From an uncultured Eubacteriales bacterium (GTDB lineage Bacteria; Bacillota; Clostridia; Oscillospirales; Acutalibacteraceae): DNA of 31,843 bases. Below, piece after piece: positions 6,758-12,588 of this stretch. The number at the start of each line of letters is the position of its first letter. Position 1 is the stretch's first letter. The stretch lies in assembly GCA_934486915.1 (NCBI GenBank), contig CAKSRC010000015.1:1-31843 (forward strand), given 5' to 3'. The position numbers and the translations under genes are program-made. The notes below the pieces were generated by a model. That model worked only from the letters and a program-made list of their open reading frames with translations, was not told the origin of the DNA and did no database searches.

Positions 6758-7878
6758 TAATCATCTACCGTGATATCTATGTTAGCTTTGGCTGTGGTTT
6801 TAGATTTCTTTGGAGCAGGAGATTCAGTTGGAACTTCGACGGGTTTTGCGGCGCTTTCCTTAACAGCTACTTTGCTTTTGGATTTTACATTTAATTTATC
6901 TATACTTTCCATTACCTTTTTTTCGATAGATGAGGCGAGCTCTGGGTTGGACTTAAATAATTCTTTTACATTATCTCTTCCTTGGCCCAGTCTTTCTTCC
7001 CCATAAGAGAACCAAGCTCCGCTTTTTTGAACTATGTTAAGCTTAACTGCTAAGTCTAAAAGTTCACCAACTCTTGATATTCCTTGACCGTACATTACGT
7101 CAAATTCAGCTTCCCTAAATGGAGGTGCCATTTTATTTTTAACGACTTTAGCTCTTGTTCTTGCGCCAATCATTTCACCGTTGCTTTTTAAAACCTCTGT
7201 CTTTCTTATATCGATTCTTACGGAAGAATAGAATTTTAATGCTCTTCCACCAGGTGTTACTTCAGGATTTCCATATACAACGCCAACTTTTTCACGCAAT
7301 TGGTTTATGAATATTGCAACGCAGTTGGATTTAGAAATAGCTCCTGCTAATTTCCTAAGAGCTTGAGACATAAGCCTTGCTTGCAAGCCTACGTGACTGT
7401 CGCCCATCTCTCCTTCTATTTCGGCTCTTGGAACTAGAGCTGCGACAGAGTCTACTATTATAATATCAATAGCTCCCGAACGAACTAATGATTCTGTAAT
7501 TTCTAGGGCTTGTTCACCGGTATCAGGTTGAGATACTATCAAAGAGTCAACATCAACCCCTAAAGCGGCAGCATAGACAGGATCAAGTGCGTGCTCAACA
7601 TCTATGAACGCAGCATATCCTCCAAGCTTTTGAGCTTCTGCGATACAGTGAAGTGCTAATGTGGTTTTTCCTGAGGATTCAGGCCCGTATATTTCAACAA
7701 TTCTTCCGCGTGGGAGACCGCCAATACCAAGAGCAATATCTAAAGATAACGAGCCTGTCGAGATTTTATCGACATTCATGGTTTGATTTTGTCCAAGACG
7801 CATAACAGCACCTTTCCCAAACTGCTTTTCGATTTGCCCAAGTGCTGTTTCTAAAGCCTTTACTTTATCTATTGCCAT
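6757..7878 (-). CDS. recA: Recombinase RecA
   Basis: DNA-dependent ATPase for homologous recombination, repair and SOS induction. From the ATG at 7878 the protein has 373 residues. It has the Walker A motif G-P-E-S-S-G-K-T at 65-72, the usual loop L2 region N-Q-L-R-E-K-V-G and a lysine/alanine-rich C-terminal tail. A frame extension to 7914 adds 12 residues but has no RBS; the inner ATG has GGAGG upstream and begins M-A-I-D-K as RecA proteins do. recX follows with a one-base overlap. The likely promoter is at 8109-8137, which puts a hairpin-rich repeat (7915-8083) in the leader. I see no CGAAC-N4-GTTCG LexA box between that promoter and the gene. Confidence 0.98.
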   Translation of the reverse strand: MAIDKVKALETALGQIEKQFGKGAVMRLGQNQTMNVDKISTGSLSLDIALGIGGLPRGRIVEIYGPESSGKTTLALHCIAEAQKLGGYAAFIDVEHALDPVYAAALGVDVDSLIVSQPDTGEQALEITESLVRSGAIDIIIVDSVAALVPRAEIEGEMGDSHVGLQARLMSQALRKLAGAISKSNCVAIFINQLREKVGVVYGNPEVTPGGRALKFYSSVRIDIRKTEVLKSNGEMIGARTRAKVVKNKMAPPFREAEFDVMYGQGISRVGELLDLAVKLNIVQKSGAWFSYGEERLGQGRDNVKELFKSNPELASSIEKKVMESIDKLNVKSKSKVAVKESAAKPVEVPTESPAPKKSKTTAKANIDITVDD

Positions 7879-7914
7879 ACTATTATATAACCTCCAAAAT
7901 AAAATTCTAAACAT

Positions 7915-8083
7915 TTATAATCAAAGTGCAGATGTGCCTCGCCTCTTAAGGCGGTGGGTTCCATCCAAGATTTCAGTGGGGGACATATAATCTCCCAACT
8001 GAGACTCTGAGGAGCTAACGCTCCTTTTGTACTGCTTGCAATCTGCCGCATGCTCTGCTCTTTGCAAGCAAAGCAGGGCATTG
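7915..8083 (+). repeat. Interspersed hairpin-rich repeat, copy A
   Basis: This about 165-bp element recurs at 21171-21337 (same orientation) and, more diverged, at 11941-12085 (inverted). Shared blocks with the third copy include TTTATAATCAAAGTG at the left end, CCAAGATTTCAGTGG in the middle, GCATGCTCTGCTCTTTGCA near the right end and GCAAAGCAG after it. It carries several small hairpins, for instance GGAGC/GCTCC at 8011-8024 and a right-end GCTTTGC pairing. There is no open frame. It lies between recA and its likely promoter and would be transcribed as part of the recA leader. Best guess: a MITE-like element, perhaps derived from an IS200/IS605-type transposon. Confidence 0.7.
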
Positions 8084-8108
8084 CTCCGATTTAAATTATT
8101 ATCTTTTA

Positions 8109-8137
8109 ATTATACATTATTTTAATATTTTATTCAA
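8109..8137 (-). promoter_or_regulatory. Probable promoter of the recA operon
   Basis: Minus-strand TTGAAT, 17-base spacer, TATAAT with a TG one base before the -10. Transcription would start near 8102, giving a leader of about 225 nt that contains repeat copy A. Confidence 0.65.
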
Positions 8138-8186
8138 TGATATAAATATACAATTATATAAGCTAAGCTCCTATTTTATGAGTATA

Positions 8187-8215
8187 TTGACAAAGTTATT
8201 TATGCATGATAAAAT
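8187..8215 (+). promoter_or_regulatory. Promoter of secreted-protein gene 1
   Basis: TTGACA, 17-base spacer, TAAAAT, with an extended -10 TGA. It is the first of a series of very similar promoters in front of the array members. Confidence 0.85.
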
Positions 8216-8266
8216 TTTCCTTCAAAGGAAAAAGGTTAACTTTTTAAAGGGAGATGTAGTTAAATT

Positions 8267-8512
8267 ATGTTTAAATGTATTAACCTAAAAAGGATGACTA
8301 TTTCAATTTTTGTAATACTTTGTACTGCTTTTTTTAATGCAATTTGTTGTTTCGCATCAGAGCCTCCAAAGAAAAATATTAATTCACATGATGAGTCACC
8401 GCTTTTGGAATTTGTTGCTGACAACGACACAGGCAATCATTACGAGGGTGCAAAAATAGGAGACTATATTGACGCTTGGTTTATTTCTCATTTGTATGAT
8501 GATAATTTTTGA
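8267..8512 (+). CDS. Array member 1: small exported acidic protein
   Basis: First of nine tandem paralogues that share an export leader. The 81-residue product starts with a basic N-terminus and hydrophobic core and ends the leader at C28-F29-A30, a plausible signal peptidase I site; the mature part begins S-E-P-P. The mature 51 residues are polar and acidic with aromatic residues near the end (D-A-W-F-I-S-H-L-Y) and contain no cysteine. I recognise no domain. RBS GGGAGA lies 12 bases before the ATG. Its leader is the most diverged of the set, with an extra Cys at position 27 and C4 near the start. The function is unknown. Confidence 0.8.
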   Translation: MFKCINLKRMTISIFVILCTAFFNAICCFASEPPKKNINSHDESPLLEFVADNDTGNHYEGAKIGDYIDAWFISHLYDDNF

Positions 8513-8540
8513 CAAATGTGATTATCAAAATAATTTTAGC

Positions 8541-8569
8541 TTGACGAATAAATTTGATTGTGATATAAT
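8541..8569 (+). promoter_or_regulatory. Promoter of secreted-protein gene 2
   Basis: TTGACG, 17-base spacer, TATAAT with extended -10 TGA. A small hairpin (AAGACTA/TAGTCTT, 8581-8598) lies in the leader. Confidence 0.85.
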
Positions 8570-8631
8570 AAAATTTCATGAAGACTAATTTTAGTCTTTA
8601 GAAAGTCAGTTATTAGGAGAATATTTATTTT

Positions 8632-9009
8632 ATGGTTAAGTCTAGTGTTTTAAAAAAAGTAGTAGCTTCAATTTTAGCTTTGGCCGCTGTTTCTACTTTC
8701 AACGTAGTTTCATGCTTCGCTATGGATCGCGATAATGTGCCAAACAATCAGGAGTTACCTGATTTTGTAATTACTACTAATAATAAGGGAGAAGAGTATG
8801 ATGAGAGCCATGCTAAAGAAATCATAACTCCCGAGACATCCTCAAACTCTGAAGATGGTAGCGAATTAGATCCAGATGCTCTTCTTGAACAGGGAAAAGA
8901 AGGAAAAAAGTATGATGAGGAATATGCTAAAGAAATTATGAGTCCTGAAACATCTGATTCTTCAGACTCTAATGACGGCAGTGAATTAGATCCATATGCC
9001 CTTATCTAA
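8632..9009 (+). CDS. Array member 2: exported acidic protein with an internal duplication
   Basis: A 125-residue paralogue with the array leader (basic start, L-K-K at 7-9, hydrophobic core, S-C-F-A at 27-30). The mature part holds a tandem duplication of about 35 residues. The first unit runs from about residue 53 and the second from about 89; both have K-E-x-Y-D-E, A-K-E-I-x-x-P-E-T-S, then D-G-S-E-L-D-P-x-A-L. Both units are serine- and acid-rich with no cysteine, so the exported part is probably extended and strongly negative. RBS AGGAGA is 11 bases upstream of the ATG, and a wobble-rich terminator follows at 9094-9133. Function unknown. Confidence 0.82.
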   Translation: MVKSSVLKKVVASILALAAVSTFNVVSCFAMDRDNVPNNQELPDFVITTNNKGEEYDESHAKEIITPETSSNSEDGSELDPDALLEQGKEGKKYDEEYAKEIMSPETSDSSDSNDGSELDPYALI

Positions 9010-9093
9010 ATAAGGAATATAGCAAAATAGACAAAGTTTAAACCTAGCAAGATTTTTACCAATTGGATTATATAAAAAGTTATAATTAAGAAC

Positions 9094-9136
9094 AAAATAG
9101 GGCGGGCAAATAAATTTGTCTGCTCTATTTTTGTTG
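9094..9136 (+). terminator. Terminator of secreted-protein gene 2
   Basis: An 18-bp stem opening with AAAATAG and closing with CTATTTT, in which all three departures from Watson-Crick pairing are G-U pairs, followed by TTTTTG. Confidence 0.8.
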
Positions 9137-9162
9137 CTAAGATATATTTGTTATTATATATT
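9134..9162 (+). promoter_or_regulatory. Promoter of secreted-protein gene 3
   Basis: TTGCTA, 17-base spacer, TATATT. Weaker than the others and without the TGn extension. Confidence 0.55.
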
Positions 9163-9209
9163 TTAGAATACAAGAATTTGTAAATATTTTTTGGAGGAAT
9201 GATTGTTCT

Positions 9210-9506
9210 ATGATTAAATCTAATGTTTTGAAAAAAGTAATTTCCGGTGTATTGGCAGTGTCTGCTATGTGTACTTTTAATATAATTTCTTGTTTTGCGT
9301 ATGCACTAAGAGATCCGAATGAGGAAACACCGGACACTCCATATACAGGTACATTTGATATTAATCCTCATCATAGATATGAATATGAGGAATTTGAGGA
9401 TGAAGACCAAGAGTTTGATAGTAATATTGAACCACCATTAGGGCATCTGGAAAATGGTAGTAAGTGGTATCATATCGATGAGGAAACACCGGATGGTACG
9501 TGCTGA
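9210..9506 (+). CDS. Array member 3: small exported acidic protein
   Basis: A 98-residue paralogue. The leader is 30 residues and ends T-F-N-I-I-S-C-F-A; the mature part begins Y-A-L-R. The mature region is rich in Glu, Asp, Pro and Tyr, with an acidic run at about residues 58-68 (Y-E-E-F-E-D-E-D-Q-E-F). The motif E-E-T-P-D appears at about residues 38-42 and again near the end, and the last residue is Cys. RBS GGAGG lies 13 bases upstream. Signal and core are closely similar to members 2, 8 and 9, while the rest is unrelated. Function unknown. Confidence 0.8.
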   Translation: MIKSNVLKKVISGVLAVSAMCTFNIISCFAYALRDPNEETPDTPYTGTFDINPHHRYEYEEFEDEDQEFDSNIEPPLGHLENGSKWYHIDEETPDGTC

Positions 9507-9626
9507 CATAGATTTTTATGATTAAAGTAAATATGAAGGCCTTGAAGATGAAAAGTAAAGTTTTGGTAATGGTAATTAACTATCATTAAGTATTTTAGAA
9601 TAATTTTTAAAGGATTGATTTTTGTT

Positions 9627-9884
9627 ATGAATTATAATTTTTTAAAAAAGGTATTTTCGTTATTTTTAGTGGCTGTTTCAGTATTTACATGAATTGGAAT
9701 TTCTTGTTTTGCTGCCGAGCAAAGACTTATTGAGCTTCACCAAGATGAGGAATCTGACGAGTATTGTATGGATATTGATCAGGTTGATCAAATTCATGAT
9801 ATTAAGGGTCATATTGATACGGATTATTATGATGACATTATTTATTATATAGATTTTGGGTATTATTTTATAATAGTAAATTAA
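9627..9884 (+). pseudogene. Array member 4, interrupted by an in-frame TGA
   Basis: Read through one stop, this frame encodes 85 positions from ATG 9627 to TAA 9884. The leader matches its paralogues (L-K-K at 6-8, hydrophobic core, I-S-C-F-A at 25-29), but codon 22 (9690-9692) is TGA where most paralogues have Phe. The mature part stays open for 56 codons and keeps the family's character: E-L-H-Q-D-E-E-S-D-E-Y, repeated Asp and Tyr. AAAGGATTG before the ATG is only a modest RBS, and I see no promoter as good as those of its neighbours. TGA serves as a normal stop elsewhere in the window, so a recent nonsense mutation is the simplest reading. Confidence 0.75.
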
Positions 9885-9909
9885 GTTATTTGTAAGTATT
9901 TACAATACA

Positions 9910-9937
9910 TTGAATTTGTCGTATATTGTGTTATAAT
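9910..9937 (+). promoter_or_regulatory. Promoter of secreted-protein gene 5
   Basis: TTGAAT, 16-base spacer, TATAAT with extended -10 TGT. Confidence 0.7.
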
Positions 9938-10002
9938 ATTATCTTAGTAGGATTATAAATGCATAATAATTTTAATAATTACTGTGAGGTCTTATTTAGA
10001 TT

Positions 10003-10452
10003 ATGATTAATACTATTTCAAAGAATATAATATTGTCAATTTTGAGCGTAATTTTAATAGGTGCTTTTAACGTGTTTCCTTGCTTTGCATATGATAGTAA
10101 TGAATTTAATCATGACTTTAGTAAAAAGGATCTCCAAGAAATTGTTAATGTAATTCCGCTGGAGATTGGTCCAATAGATATTGATGGTGTTTTGGTTTCA
10201 AGAGTAATCGAAATTAACGATGACGATTGGGACATAGACTGGAATGAAGAAGAAAATAAAGATGATGATTTAGATGAAGACTGGATTGAGAAAGAAAGCA
10301 GATATGACAGTTGGAGCGGAAATTGGGATAAAGAAAAGAGCGAAGATGACCATCGTTGTGACGGTATCCGGGATATAGAAAAAATCGATTATGACGATTG
10401 GGATGTAGACTGGGACGATGATTGGGATTTTGAATTTCATACATCTTGGTGA
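10003..10452 (+). CDS. Array member 5: exported protein with Asp-Trp-rich repeats
   Basis: A 149-residue paralogue, the longest of the set. The leader is 29 residues and ends N-V-F-P-C-F-A before Y-D-S-N. After a moderately hydrophobic stretch (about residues 45-70) the rest is dominated by Asp, Glu and Trp with short irregular repeats such as D-D-W-D, D-I-D-W, E-D-W-I-E, Y-D-D-W-D-V-D-W and D-D-D-W-D-F-E. About ten tryptophans occur in the last 75 residues, so the exported part is strongly acidic and aromatic. Such composition could suit cation binding, cell-wall or membrane contact, or low-complexity diversification; nothing in the sequence decides between them. The RBS (GTGAGGT) is modest. 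A hairpin terminator follows at 10495. Confidence 0.8.
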   Translation: MINTISKNIILSILSVILIGAFNVFPCFAYDSNEFNHDFSKKDLQEIVNVIPLEIGPIDIDGVLVSRVIEINDDDWDIDWNEEENKDDDLDEDWIEKESRYDSWSGNWDKEKSEDDHRCDGIRDIEKIDYDDWDVDWDDDWDFEFHTSW

Positions 10453-10494
10453 TGAAATGAAGCTTGGTTAAAAATATGATATTTAAAATAATTG

Positions 10495-10532
10495 TTATGG
10501 CAGATGTATTAGAATATCTGCCATAAGTTTTG
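10495..10532 (+). terminator. Terminator of secreted-protein gene 5
   Basis: An 11-bp stem TTATGGCAGAT/ATCTGCCATAA followed by GTTTTG. Confidence 0.7.
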
Positions 10533-10621
10533 TAATAATATTATATATTTATAGAGTATATTTTATTTTAATCATAATTCAGCAATATAATTTATAAGAG
10601 TAAACTATGATTGGTTACGTA

Positions 10622-10650
10622 TTGACAAAATTATTTAATGGTGCTAGAAT
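10622..10650 (+). promoter_or_regulatory. Promoter of secreted-protein gene 6
   Basis: TTGACA, 17-base spacer, TAGAAT with extended -10 TGC. It overlaps an upstream in-frame ATG at 10638, which shows that the true start is the later ATG at 10710. Confidence 0.85.
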
Positions 10651-10709
10651 TTGATGTCAGAAGATGGTCGGCTTTTAAGATTTTAAAGTATTATAGGAGT
10701 TGTTATTTT

Positions 10710-11000
10710 ATGATTAAATTTATTGTTTCAAAAAAAATAGTTTCTATTGCCTTGATTACGATTTGTTTATCCACTTTTAGCACAATTAATTGCTTTGCCT
10801 ATTGGGGGGATAAGGACAAAAACCCATTATATAATGGGGATGATTATGTGGAGTGTACACCTTCCTGCCCTCAAGTAGAGGATACTAAAATGGTTGAATA
10901 TAATGGAGAGTGCATTAGTAATTTATTAGAAGGCGACTACTCAACTACGGATGATGTATATGAAGAGCCTACCAAAAATTTTTGGAAGTTTATTTATTAA
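10710..11000 (+). CDS. Array member 6: small exported protein with three Cys
   Basis: A 96-residue paralogue. The frame is open from ATG 10638, but that codon lies inside the promoter; ATG 10710 has AGGAG 10 bases upstream and starts M-I-K-F-I-V-S-K like member 8. The leader ends I-N-C-F-A at 26-30. The mature part begins Y-W-G-D-K and is unusual in the family for three cysteines (Y-V-E-C-T-P-S-C-P-Q and later N-G-E-C), which could form one disulfide outside the cell. It ends in an aromatic K-N-F-W-K-F-I-Y tail. Function unknown. Confidence 0.8.
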   Translation: MIKFIVSKKIVSIALITICLSTFSTINCFAYWGDKDKNPLYNGDDYVECTPSCPQVEDTKMVEYNGECISNLLEGDYSTTDDVYEEPTKNFWKFIY

Positions 11001-11020
11001 ATTTTATTAATAGCTCTATA

Positions 11021-11049
11021 TTGACAATTATTTTTTGATGTGATAAAAT
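11021..11049 (+). promoter_or_regulatory. Promoter of secreted-protein gene 7
   Basis: TTGACA, 17-base spacer, TAAAAT with extended -10 TGA, in a GATGTGATAAAAT context also seen for genes 2 and 8. Confidence 0.87.
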
Positions 11050-11108
11050 ACTCTAGTTAAAAATAATTATTTTTAATATTTTTAAAATAATGGGAGAATT
11101 GTTTAACT

Positions 11109-11324
11109 ATGAGAAAATTTTTTATGTCAAAAAAAGTTATAGCAGCCTTTTTAGCTGTTATTACAGTTTCTATTTCCGGGGCAGTTTCCTGCTTTGCATA
11201 TGATGACCCTAAGGATTATTTGGATAACTCTTACTATTTGGATAGCCTTGCGGAGCTAGAGGATAGTTTAGAAATAGATATGGATCAAGTAGAATTAGAT
11301 TTGATGGGATTAGAAATTTTATAG
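11109..11324 (+). CDS. Array member 7: very small exported acidic protein
   Basis: The shortest intact member, 71 residues: a 30-residue leader ending G-A-V-S-C-F-A and a mature peptide of about 41 residues beginning Y-D-D-P-K. The mature peptide is full of Asp, Glu, Leu and Tyr, has a single Lys and no Cys, and its second half (L-A-E-L-E-D-S-L-E-I-D) could form an amphipathic helix. RBS GGGAGA lies 11 bases before the ATG. Its own promoter and a clear terminator (11333-11378) make it an independent unit. Function unknown. Confidence 0.8.
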   Translation: MRKFFMSKKVIAAFLAVITVSISGAVSCFAYDDPKDYLDNSYYLDSLAELEDSLEIDMDQVELDLMGLEIL

Positions 11325-11332
11325 GATTATTA

Positions 11333-11378
11333 AAAAGGACTAAGTTAATGGCTTAAGGCGGTTAACTTAGCTTTTTAT
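11333..11378 (+). terminator. Terminator of secreted-protein gene 7
   Basis: Stem CTAAGTTAA/TTAACTTAG, followed by CTTTTTATTT. Confidence 0.8.
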
Positions 11379-11418
11379 TTAATAAAAATAATAATTATTA
11401 ATAAAAGTAAATTATTTA

Positions 11419-11447
11419 TTGACAAAAATGTTTTTGTGTGATAGAAT
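11419..11447 (+). promoter_or_regulatory. Promoter of secreted-protein gene 8
   Basis: TTGACA, 17-base spacer, TAGAAT with extended -10 TGA. Confidence 0.87.
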
Positions 11448-11504
11448 ATATTTAATAAATTTAGTAAAATTTTAATAATTTATAGTAATAGGAGAATTTA
11501 TTGT

Positions 11505-11804
11505 ATGATTAAATTTATTGTTTCAAAAAGAATAGTGCCAGCTTTTTTAGCTATAGTTGCTGTTTGCTCATTTAGTATGGTTTCCTGCTTTGCATATGAT
11601 CCTTGGGATATAGAAAGCAGTTCAGAGGATGAAATACCTCGTGCACCATATATTGAAGGCCATGATGTTATCGCTGATAACGGAGATCTAGACCAAAATC
11701 AAAATGCTAGTGAAGACGAAGCATTGCCGCCTGAGGGGGATGAAGCGGAAATAGTTTTTACTGAACAGGATGACACAATATCCACACCTGCGGAACCGTA
11801 TTAA
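11505..11804 (+). CDS. Array member 8: small exported acidic protein
   Basis: A 99-residue paralogue. Its first codons are almost identical in DNA to those of member 6 (M-I-K-F-I-V-S-K), and the similarity stops after the leader, which ends S-M-V-S-C-F-A. The mature part begins Y-D-P-W-D-I-E and is dominated by Glu, Asp, Ala and Pro with no Cys and few basic residues. RBS AGGAGA is upstream. A strong terminator with AAGGAAGGTA/TACCTTCCTT arms follows about 70 bases after the stop. Function unknown. Confidence 0.8.
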   Translation: MIKFIVSKRIVPAFLAIVAVCSFSMVSCFAYDPWDIESSSEDEIPRAPYIEGHDVIADNGDLDQNQNASEDEALPPEGDEAEIVFTEQDDTISTPAEPY

Positions 11805-11876
11805 TAGTTGTATAGAGCTTGATTAATTATATTTAATAACTAATTGTAGATTTAAATAACATTATAACAATAATAG

Positions 11877-11912
11877 AAGGAAGGTATAAGATGTTACCTT
11901 CCTTTGTTTTTT
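11877..11912 (+). terminator. Terminator of secreted-protein gene 8
   Basis: A perfect 10-bp stem AAGGAAGGTA/TACCTTCCTT with an 8-base loop, followed by TGTTTTTT. Confidence 0.9.
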
Positions 11913-11940
11913 AATTATAATAATGTTTTTTAAATCGGGT

Positions 11941-12085
11941 CAACGCTCTGCTTTGCCTGCAAAAAGTAGAGGTTGCGACAGATCGCAAACAGTGCAAAAG
12001 GAGCATTAGCTCCTAAGAGTTTTAGTTGGAGATTATATCTACCATTGAAAGGCTGTAATAAATTCCGCCTCCTAAGTAGAATTAT
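11941..12085 (-). repeat. Interspersed hairpin-rich repeat, copy B (inverted, diverged)
   Basis: The reverse complement of this stretch matches copies A and C: an AGGAGCTAATGCTCCTTTTG hairpin block, CACTGTTTGC, CTGTCGCA and a right end TTTGCAGGCAAAGCAGAG. The left end is more decayed than in A and C. It lies between the terminator of member 8 and the promoter of member 9, inverted relative to copy A, so the two copies bracket members 1-8. There is no coding frame in the 11805-12215 gap. Confidence 0.65.
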
Positions 12086-12125
12086 ACATTTTTTACCATG
12101 AAAATCATAGCTATTATAATATATT

Positions 12126-12154
12126 TTGACAAAATAACTGTATTCTGGTAAAAT
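12126..12154 (+). promoter_or_regulatory. Promoter of secreted-protein gene 9
   Basis: TTGACA, 17-base spacer, TAAAAT with extended -10 TGG. Confidence 0.85.
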
Positions 12155-12215
12155 ATCTTTACTAAAGACTAAATGCTTTTAGTATTATCAAAATAATTGG
12201 AGGATTAATTAGTTT

Positions 12216-12488
12216 ATGCTTAAATCGACAATTTTAAAAAAAATAATTTCCGCAGTTTTAGTATTGGCATCTATTTTTACTATAAGTACGTTTTCTTGTT
12301 TTGCATCTGATCCGCCACAATTTGATCTTCCCAAAATTAAGCACAAGCCACAGCCTCATTATGAATGGCGTTTTGATCCTAAATATTTAGGTGATTATCA
12401 ATATGATGGCCAGACATGGATTGATTTTGAGTATCTTGAATTTCAAATGAATTATGAAAGAGATTATGACTTAGACGATGATATCTAG
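12216..12488 (+). CDS. Array member 9: small exported protein
   Basis: Last member, 90 residues. The leader has the family pattern (L-K-K at 7-9, hydrophobic core, S-C-F-A at 27-30) and the mature part begins S-D-P-P, like member 1. The first half of the mature part is proline/lysine/histidine-rich (P-K-I-K-H-K-P-Q-P-H), less acidic than its relatives. The second half is aromatic and acidic and ends D-Y-D-L-D-D-D-I. GGAGG lies 12 bases upstream of the ATG. It shares the terminator at 12549-12583 with the convergent pckG. Function unknown. Confidence 0.8.
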   Translation: MLKSTILKKIISAVLVLASIFTISTFSCFASDPPQFDLPKIKHKPQPHYEWRFDPKYLGDYQYDGQTWIDFEYLEFQMNYERDYDLDDDI

Positions 12489-12548
12489 TAGGACTATTAT
12501 ATAATTCAACAATATCAGTCTATTTTGTTAATTTAACCAATGTAATAA

Positions 12549-12583
12549 AAAAGCCACACTCAATTGTTTTGAGTGTGGCTTTT
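12549..12583. terminator. Bidirectional terminator between array member 9 and pckG
   Basis: A 15-bp stem AAAAGCCACACTCAA/TTGAGTGTGGCTTTT with A and T runs at both ends. Confidence 0.92.
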
Positions 12584-12588
12584 GTGAG

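Noticed and set aside
7915..8083. CRISPR array
   Set aside because: Repeats at 7.9, 11.9 and 21.2 kb are far apart, long and internally structured; there is no regular repeat-spacer pattern and no cas gene.
9627..9884. TGA read as tryptophan throughout the genome
   Set aside because: TGA is the plain terminal stop of other genes here, such as array members 3 and 5 and the gene at 15376-15735.
10214..10444. 76-residue minus-strand frame rich in His, Asn and Arg
   Set aside because: Antisense translation of the Asp-Trp repeats of array member 5; its repetitive look comes from the sense-strand repeats.
8267..12488. Array leaders as lipoprotein signal peptides (conserved Cys)
   Set aside because: The Cys is always followed by Phe-Ala and preceded by residues such as S, P or N with F, V or I before, which breaks the lipobox in most members; Cys at -3 and Ala at -1 of a signal peptidase I site fits better.
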